This document shows positions 57,302 to 64,000 of a stretch of 64,000 nt of DNA, piece after piece. Source of the DNA: Acanthosepion esculentum (lineage: Eukaryota; Mollusca; Cephalopoda; Sepiida; Sepiidae); assembly GCA_964036315.1 (NCBI GenBank), contig OZ038485.1, positions 103,743,593-103,807,592 on the forward strand, written 5' to 3'. The position numbers and the translations under genes are program-made. Numbering within the stretch: the first letter of the stretch is position 1; each line of letters begins with the position of its first letter. The notes under the pieces were generated by a model. It was not told the DNA's origin. It made no database searches and saw nothing but the letters and a program-made list of their open reading frames with translations.

Positions 57302-57717
57302 TGTCATAAAAGAAAGGCTGACACACACACACACAGAAAATAAGAAGCAGTTTATTCCGGGGGAATAATATGGTACACAATTGAGAACACAGACCGATGT
57401 AATAAACAGTTAATCGTTAACTCCTCGGTATTTACCCGAAACCTCTCCACAAGCCTGGATGTGGCTCATGGCCGTTTTTTTTTACGTGGGACATTCCAAG
57501 CCTGTAGGCTCAGCCAAAAATTGCTCGTAGGACCCGTATAGACGGGGTCGGGTAGCTGTCTACCTCCCAAAGAGCATAGCCTTGTCTGGGTTTCTCTTTG
57601 ACCAGAGGCAGAGTTGACAAGCAGAGTTAACTGTAATTGTTAACGAGAGAGAGAGAAAGAGAGAGAAATAGTCTTAGACCACTCCATCTTGTGGGGGTGT
57701 TCAGTTACTCCACAACA
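57302..57717 (-). mobile_element. solo LTR, 416 bp
   Basis: It begins TGTCATAAAAG and ends CTCCACAACA on the plus strand (TG...CA), with an exact 4-bp duplication GATG on both sides (57298-57301 and 57718-57721). The minus orientation is preferred because GGAATAAACTGC, a polyadenylation signal, then lies near the 3' side. It shares no sequence with the 5126-7083 LTRs, so it is another family. The internal region was lost, presumably by LTR-LTR recombination. Confidence 0.8.
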
Positions 57718-57721
57718 GATG

Positions 57722-57984
57722 ATTATACCTTATAAAAAATTTATCAGATATAAAATTAAAAACTATTCAACACAAAATTGGAAGCCCTTAGCTATGGACA
57801 AAAAATTCTAATCGGATTCAAACTAAATATCTAAGGAACTAAAATTGATTTTAATTATAATCTGACATTATTTCTCATTAATTAATTAAATGTTATTGAG
57901 TGGATACACGTATTTGTATAGATATATCCCTGTTGTTTTTTTAAACAGTGTAAATTTACGACTACCGGCACGCACATTTGAGTC
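57722..57984. other. no recognisable feature
   Basis: AT-rich spacer. Confidence 0.3.
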
Positions 57985-58076
57985 TTAAATGGGTTTCCCG
58001 TCAGGATTCAAACGTGTGACCTCCTTATAGAGAAAATCGCCGTCTGACTCGGCGTGCTTTAACCCACTCAGCCACA
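57985..58076 (-). mobile_element. tRNA-like SINE head
   Basis: The minus strand reads TGTGGCTGAGTGGGTTAAAG (A box), CGCCGAGTCAGACGGCG (anticodon-like stem) and CGTTTGAATCC (B box), with the long variable region expected of a Leu/Ser-type tRNA. Acceptor and T stems do not pair well, so it is a SINE relic, not a working tRNA. Confidence 0.65.
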
Positions 58077-58205
58077 GAAAGCTTTCACACTAAGGTTTAA
58101 AACATGTGTATCCACTAAATACAGAAATGTAATTATTAGTTATCCCTTGATATCAGCGACGATTTGATTTCATGACTTCCTCCGCTGACGGTTAATTAAA
58201 GTGTC
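58077..58205. other. no recognisable feature
   Basis: Short spacer between tRNA-like head and hairpin. Confidence 0.3.
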
Positions 58206-58266
58206 TACGTAGGAGGAAGGAACATATGTGATCTAGACTGTAGATCACATATGTTCATCCTACGTA
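58206..58266. repeat. strong hairpin, 61 bp
   Basis: TACGTAGGA plus GAACATATGTGATCT pair with AGATCACATATGTTC plus ATCCTACGTA around a 7-nt loop, with one small asymmetric bulge (GGAAG). It could be a minimal MITE or encode a structured RNA. Confidence 0.85.
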
Positions 58267-59411
58267 TATCTTTCCGTTAGTCTTTTCTTTAAATTACTTA
58301 AATACCGAAGGAAGATCTTCTTGTGTTACTGTCGGTATGAAAAAAAAACGTTCGACGGGAAATCGACACCCGGGAAATTAATTAATTACAAGGTTAACTT
58401 TATCAAGATAAATAAAAATTATTACAAAATTTATTGGTGTACAATCGACAGAACTGTTAGAACTGGAGATATTTGTGAAGTGATCTGCGATACTGTTCAG
58501 TTAAAAATTGAATTTTCGGCTGTTAAAAATGATTGAAATAATTCGAGGCAGAAAATATTTAAAAAATTAAAACCACCCAAAAATCGACTAATTTGCGTTC
58601 GAAATGATTTTTACATGCCAGACACTAATAATCACCCTATCGCACATAATTCTCTTGAACTAGGAAGAAAAACCCTCCTTTCCATATGAAAAACCTGAAA
58701 AGTGAAAAAGCCATGCATTTGAAATAAAAACAAAAACAACGTCTGAAATTTATTTCAACTTTTTTTTTCATAAGTAAAGATTAGAAAGAATTTAAATTAT
58801 CGCATTATCGCAAAAATCATGAAAAAATGTCACCTCGTTCCCAGATTCTAAAAAAAAGTATTAATTTAATTAATTACATCAAATAATCAAATCACAATTT
58901 GTTTTTCTATAGTCTGTCCATGCTCGTCCAAGAAACGAAACTACTTTGTGTGCGTGTGTGAACTCAAGAAATTTTATCATTTCAATTTCCTCAAATAAAA
59001 ATTTTTTTAAAAATCTTTAAATTATGAATTTGAATGAAGCCAATAGTTGAAAATATTACATTTCGGGCGGTATTTTCGGTTTTATTTCTGATGCAGGCTA
59101 GGCATTGCCATTATTTTTCAAAATTCTGAAATTTACTGATTACAAATCTGGAATTAACTTTCAGTTTTTACTTAAATAATAGTTGAAAAACAACAACAAA
59201 TCAAACATCATCCTATGTAGAATTCTAAGACCTTCCCCTTTTTTCTTTTTACGATGTGGATTTTTGGCACAAATATTATTACATAATAACTATTTTTCCT
59301 GCTTCGGGAATAGATTTCGAGGATATACCGAAAATTATATAAAAAATACCGTAATTTGAGTTGTGCAACTTTACTTTTTAGTACCCACAATAGAACCTTT
59401 GTGCACGTGTG
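58267..59411. other. no recognisable gene
   Basis: AT-rich. A 71-codon frame at 58321-58536 has ordinary composition but no motif, start context or splice support. Confidence 0.35.
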
Positions 59412-60125
59412 TCATGTGGTGCCAGGGAAATTCGGTAATTATGAAATAATTTCATAATTACCGAATTTTCATTGAAATAAAAAAGTCAATTGAAAATTGA
59501 TTTTTGGGTCGTTCTGGAGTAGGGAATCTGTGAGAAAGCCTGCCCCATCTCTCTCTCTCTTTTTTTTTTTTTTAAATAGAAATGAGGCTATAGTTTTTGC
59601 TTAAATACTTAATTTATTTACAATTTACTACTTTTTTTTATTGAAATAATTAAAAAGAAGATAAAGAAACTTAAGATAACTTTAACTAAGATAAATCGAT
59701 CTTATTTGCTTGAAAAAGAAACAATCTGAGTATAAATACTTAAACTCAAAAAATAATTTTTAAAATATTGGAAGGGAGGCTTAGCTCCCTAAAACACCTC
59801 ATCCAGAAAGTACGGCCCTGGTATAGTTGCAGTGTGGCTTTATTTGGACTGGAACCCATGATTATTTTAGTTAAATAAAAATACTTATTTTTAAACAGGG
59901 GGGAGCTAGCCCCCCTCCAGAAAGTACGGCCCTGCTATTGTTTACCTGGACTCAACGATTTTCATTTTTCAGTTATTTTAAAAAAATAGGGAAGGGGTGC
60001 TTAGTCCCCAAATCCCCATCCACAGAACGGTCCTAAAAATAAAATCAATTTTCAATCGACTTTTTCTTTTATTTCGTATTATTACCGAATTTTCCTACCA
60101 TGTCAAAATTTCAAATCTTTCGTTA
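59412..60125. mobile_element. long inverted-repeat element with internal repeats
   Basis: The left end (CATGTGGTGCCAGGGAAATT, CGGTAAT, AAGTCAATTGAAAATTGATT) matches the right end read inwards (CATGGTAGGAAAATTCGGTA, AAGTCGATTGAAAATTGATT). Inside, CCAGAAAGTACGGCCCTG occurs twice (about 59803 and 59917) and a CCACAGAACGGTCC variant once, each after a gene-like GGGAGCTAGCCCCC step. No transposase. Superfamily unknown. Confidence 0.6.
59428..59468. repeat. perfect palindrome, 20-bp arms
   Basis: AAATTCGGTAATTATGAAAT and its exact reverse complement flank a single A, inside the left end of the inverted-repeat element. Confidence 0.9.
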
Positions 60126-61609
60126 CCGAATTTTCCTAAATTTGTGTCATGTCAGTAATTTTTTTAAAGGCATAGAGAAAAAAATGCACACAAGAAAATT
60201 TATATTCCTACCTAAGTAAAAACAAAAAAAAATCTAATGATAGAGAACGAGAACAGAATCTCTAAACAGTGACTGTTAGTGTTACAGCTTAAAAAGTTTG
60301 CTGTGTGCGTGCACTAAATAAAAGTCGGTTTAAAACAATTTATTTTGGCAGAGCTGGTTTACGAAGATAGTTACCTACTTGGGTGCACTGGTCAACACAT
60401 TGATTAAATGACGTTTTTAGAGGCTGTCTTGTGTGAATTTCTCTAGAGACGTTTAACAGCTTGCCGTTTTAGAAAAGTAAAAGTCGGTCATTTAATTTCC
60501 AATTAAGTGAAAATAAAATTAAAACAAAAAAACTGAAGTCAAGATTAAATGTTTAAAACATTTTCCAATAAAAAAAGAAAGAAAAATTGACTGCTTCAGT
60601 CGTAATTTTCTGAGTGAAAAAAGAAATAGACCCCATATAGGTTCCTTTATTTTCTCTCGTTACTGAGCTTAAAATTGTTCCTTGTACTATGTTACTTGAG
60701 ATCGTTACACAAACAAATTAAAAATACCTGTCTTATACGATTTTTACGAAGAGAAACTCAGATTTTTGTACGTCTCCAGGGATACGTTTTAATTAGTTTT
60801 ATTGACTTAGTGTAGAATTAAACCACCTGAAAAGGTGTCTTTTGCTCGGCGCGATGAAGCAGCTGCTGACAATAATTGTGCAAACTAAAGTAAACACTCA
60901 AGTCAAAACAGTATTATTTTCTTAGTAAATATTTACTTTTGAACGGTGACTAAGTTTGTTTTTTTAAGGTAAAAAATAAAATAATTTTAAAATATTTTAA
61001 AAACTTAAAAGTGGACAGACTTGTTTGGATTTGATTTGAATTATGAGTTTGAATCTTAAAAGAAAAAACATGATTTTCAAGAGTTTCCAGGTATTTTACT
61101 TTTTCTTTTTTACTTATTCAAGAATCTCGAGATTTTGACGTTAGTTCTTCTGATCAGTGACATGATTAAATTAAATTACAACAAAAATGTTTTGTTTTTT
61201 TTACTATTATTTAATTTCCTAACTAATTTCGTTTAATTTTTTCTAAAATTCTTTTCAGTTCCAAATAAAACACTAATAAATTAAATAAAAACAAACTCAA
61301 AAATCGCTTTTAAATGGAATTTTCCATACAAGATGATCAATACAATCAATTAATTATCGATCACTTGATTAAAAATATAGCCGATAGCGTAATTTCAGTT
61401 TAAGTTATTTTTTTCCTATTTACAAAATTTATACACCTGATAACAATTTGTAATCAGAACCCAAATCCTTGCAATGAAAATGATTAAGTTCTGTGATTAA
61501 AGTGCCTGAAACGAACAATCATTCAAACAATTTCTAAGTACTCCCACCCTCCACCCCAGAAAATCTCTTGTTCCCATACAAGAAAAATGCAATAAAAAAA
61601 AATCTGACA
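60126..61609. other. no recognisable gene
   Basis: AT-rich. A small GC-richer spot at 60845-60875 (CTCGGCGCGATGAAGCAGCT) could be a start codon region but nothing downstream supports it. Confidence 0.35.
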
Positions 61610-62100
61610 GAAGTCAGTTATAATGAAACATGTATTAGAGAAGGATTGCTACCTAGATAATGTCCAAGAAACTACATCCAACAGCAAGCAAGGCTTCTGA
61701 TCAGAAGGTTACTTTTGAGGAACGTGGAACCACCTCTTAAAATTGCTAGTGTTCTAAGTCCACCCTGACCCGCGGTGGTAGCACCCGTTAGGGTCCCAGC
61801 TATGAGCAAATAGTTAAACCCAAAAGTGGAGTCAAAGCACTATGAAAGTGTAAAAAGATTTTAATACCAGCAATACTTTTTTGTAAAAAAAATTATTAAA
61901 ATTACAAGCAATGCATTTTTGAGGAAAAACCAGCAATACTTTTTTGGAAAAATATTACCAACATTAAAAATCTTGTCGGCATTAAATAACCCATTGAGGT
62001 TGATATGCCGTAAAAAAACAAAAAACAAACCTAGTTGTGTTAAAAATATTTACGTTCGGCATTAAATAATCCACAGAGGTTGATATGCCACTAAAAATAA
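61610..62100 (-). repeat. dispersed repeat R3, copy 2
   Basis: This is the reverse complement of 7340-7972 (without the nested retroposon). Landmarks on plus are GCAAGGCTTCTGATCAGAAG, GGAACCACCTCTTAA, GGTGGTAGCACC, TTAGGGTCCCAGCTATGAGC and CCCATTGAGGTTGATATGCC. The last phrase occurs twice (61990 and 62070). Confidence 0.65.
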
Positions 62101-62553
62101 ACCCCTAGAATAGTGTTGTTGCTGTAGTATACAAATACAACTTTCTGAATTTTGCCTTTGATTTGAAGTTCCTGAAGGAACGAAACGCGTTGCGAAAAAA
62201 AAAAAAATCTCATTTTTGTGACTGTCATTTCAACTTATGTTGTCATTCAGAATTTATTTATCTCGCTTTTCAAAAGTTTGTCGAATATTTGCTCGACTCC
62301 GCAAACATTTGGTGCAAAAAACAAAAAAAAAACAGCATAAATTGGCTCACTCAGTGAGGAACGAATTCATTGGAGTAAAAAATACTTCCCGTACTAACAT
62401 CCAACAATTTTCTTGAAAATACAACACAAGCTTTATCGAGGTCTTTATGCTGCTTAGATTTTATTGTCATACGCAATATTTTGAAATGGATAAAAAAAAA
62501 AAATACCAATCCAAGAAAAAAAAAAAAAAAAGAATTAAGAAATTTGAACTTAC
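62101..62553. other. no gene; hairpin cassette at 62168-62192
   Basis: GTTCCTGAAGGAAC followed by GAAACGCGTTGCG. The rest is AT-rich with A runs and would be intron if the exon at 62554 is real. Confidence 0.4.
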
Positions 62554-62643
62554 CTTGAATGAATAGAGCTTGTTTGAAAAGACAAATAAATCCAAGGCAG
62601 AGAAATGGTAATCCTCCTAGGGTACCCATCATCAGCCAGTCCA
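62554..62643 (-). CDS. candidate 90-nt exon encoding a transmembrane segment
   Basis: On the minus strand a good acceptor (TTTTTTCTTGTAATTTACAG) precedes exactly 90 nt, followed by a consensus donor (CAAG then GTAAGT). The frame reads DWLMMGTLGGLPFLCLGFI then CLFKQALFIQ: one hydrophobic helix of about 22 residues. Intron phase is 1 at both ends, so the exon is symmetric. The sequence is less AT-rich than its surroundings. I do not recognise the protein. Flanking exons would lie outside the window or far away. It is the best host-gene candidate here. Confidence 0.5.
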
Positions 62644-63414
62644 CTGTAAATTACAAGAAAAAAATAATGCTGGGACGATGAACTTCTTTACTTAACTTAT
62701 TTAACGACCAATGTATCCTTTTAGTAAACGAGACGGTCGGATAGATATTCCCTCATTAATTATTGTAAGTATAAAAAGAAAAAAAAAGTTTTTTTTTGGG
62801 TGGGCCAGTGTCTGTGGAAATCAACTGGTGGTTTGTTTCTGTCGAGAATTTCAGAAGCAACAAAAAACTGTTCGTAAGATATTGCGCAAAAATTATAGCA
62901 GCAGCCACGAAATTTTACTCCAGATTCTTCTACAAATCAGTTATATAAATAAACCAAACAGTGAATAAACAATAATTGGACTAAAGACATGAAAAAAACA
63001 ATACAACTTTAAAGATTTGAACATTGTTGATTTTACAAGTATGCACATGAACCGTGAAGGACTAACCAGTAACAAAATTATAAACAATCTATTTCAAGGC
63101 CAGCTTCTTGGATAGCACATTTTTCGACGTCTTCAACAGGTGAGCGACGGTGATAAACTCCGTAATAACGTAATTTCTGCTATAAAAAATAGTTTGGGGC
63201 TTTTTTTTATCCTGTTATGCTGTTTTTTAGCGAAAAAGGGAAGGTACCTAATTTCATTTTTAAATATACATGTCATTCATTGTCATGTGTGTGTGTCAAA
63301 CAGTTAATTCCTAAAATAAATATCATGATCTTTTCTAATTTTAAATATTCTTTCCCCAGCTAATAAGTCTCCAATCGGTTCGTGAACTTATTAAAAAAAA
63401 AAAATAAAAAGAGA
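62644..63414. other. no confident gene
   Basis: AT-rich. Positions 63090-63165 are a less AT-rich patch open on both strands (minus: SPVEDVEKCAIQEAGLEIDC; plus: ASFLDSTFFDVFN before GTGAGC). I cannot decide between an exon and a repeat. Confidence 0.3.
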
Positions 63415-63482
63415 AAGCGTCGTTTGAAACGAAGACCTCCTAGGCCTTACCTGTCAATCAGTCTTTCACCGACTGACTAACT
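63415..63482 (-). mobile_element. tRNA-like SINE head
   Basis: The minus strand reads TTAGTCAGTCGGTGAAAGAC (A-box-like), then CTAGGAGGTCTTCGTTTCAA (B-box-like). It aligns step for step with the tRNA-like head at 57985-58076, so both are one SINE family. Confidence 0.5.
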
Positions 63483-64000
63483 TTAAAATGGGAGATATTT
63501 TTTAGTTTCAGTGCATTGGTATGTTAACTGACCAGATGGACACCTTGAACCTTTACAACCCAGGAGGCCGATATCGCACGACACGGATTTATTGAAAAGA
63601 TTGAGTAATTAACTTATACTTGTAAAATCGGATTTTAATGCTTTTTTGAGTTGGAGAGCTCACAAATTTAAAAAAAAAATCTCAGTTGAAAGTTTTTGAA
63701 GAGAAAACATTAATTAATAATGTTTTTAAACTACAGGTTTGTGTGGTAAAGTTTTCAAATCACCTGAACCGTGTGAACAACCAAGTAAAAAATGCAAAAC
63801 TAAAATTGCAAAATTTCTCTACTTGAAATTTCTACTGATTTATTTTCAGTCAATTAAAACTCAATCAAGAATCAAAAGGCAACTTTGATTATGTTTTTGT
63901 TATTTTATAATCACATTTCAATTTCATTTAGTCAAAGAAAAAGACATGAAAACAAAACGTGACAAAAATAACACGATTATTAACGCAATCAATCTGAATA
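63483..64000. other. no recognisable feature
   Basis: AT-rich to the window end. Confidence 0.3.

Noticed and set aside
57985..58076. Functional tRNA-Leu or tRNA-Ser gene
   Set aside because: Acceptor and T stems do not pair; the related copy at 63415-63482 is also decayed.
1..64000. CRISPR array, operon or prokaryotic defence system
   Set aside because: No spaced direct repeats of the right form, no clustered long frames; introns, SINEs and LINEs show a eukaryotic genome.

Overview
This window looks like repeat-dominated, non-coding DNA (intergenic or a very long intron) from an animal. It is AT-rich, full of (AT)n, (AC)n and polypurine tracts, and contains no intact host gene. A lophotrochozoan, most likely a mollusc and perhaps a cephalopod, is my best guess. 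It rests on the overall texture, the abundant tRNA-derived SINEs and the style of the LINE fragments. The species is inferred, not shown.

Layout. 0-9 kb: a hAT MITE (743-1242), a decayed transposase C-terminus, a complete non-autonomous LTR element with a tRNA-Trp-type primer site (5126-7083), and a three-level nest of repeats (7225-8300). 9-15 kb: decayed LINE 3' ends, a 39-bp minisatellite, a piggyBac-type MITE, an inverted-repeat retroposon and a 5S rRNA-tRNA composite SINE. 16-21 kb: a small TIR element, a Helitron N-terminal pseudogene with 138-bp coding repeats (minus strand, about 17.3-19 kb), and a 1.37-kb hAT element with perfect 8-bp target-site duplications (TSDs). 22.5-22.9 kb: a CpG-richer island with three ZNF143-like motifs, the best promoter candidate. 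25-32 kb: a 0.57-kb polypurine tract, LINE fragments and a second inverted-repeat retroposon with an 11-bp TSD. 33-38 kb: a second 5S-tRNA SINE, a third hAT element with an 8-bp TSD, a 200-N assembly gap and a mariner transposase tail. 39-49 kb: two long direct copies of an AT-rich TIR family, an RTE-like reverse transcriptase remnant and a second piggyBac-type MITE. 50-58 kb: compound (AC)n(AT)n repeats, a 74-bp mariner MITE almost identical at its ends to primate MADE1, a third 5S-tRNA SINE, and a solo LTR with a 4-bp TSD. 58-64 kb: tRNA-like SINE heads, palindromes, a long inverted-repeat element, and a 90-nt minus-strand exon candidate for a transmembrane segment (62554-62643).

No genes work together here as an operon or pathway. 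The content is layers of class I and class II elements, mostly non-autonomous. The most notable items are the 5S-tRNA composite SINE (three copies, both orientations), the inverted-repeat retroposon carrying a tRNA-like promoter and hammerhead-core-like CTGANGA/GAAAC cassettes, the MADE1-like MITE, the CpG-biased divergence between the two LTRs, and two splice-flanked exon candidates. All boundaries and similarities were read by eye.
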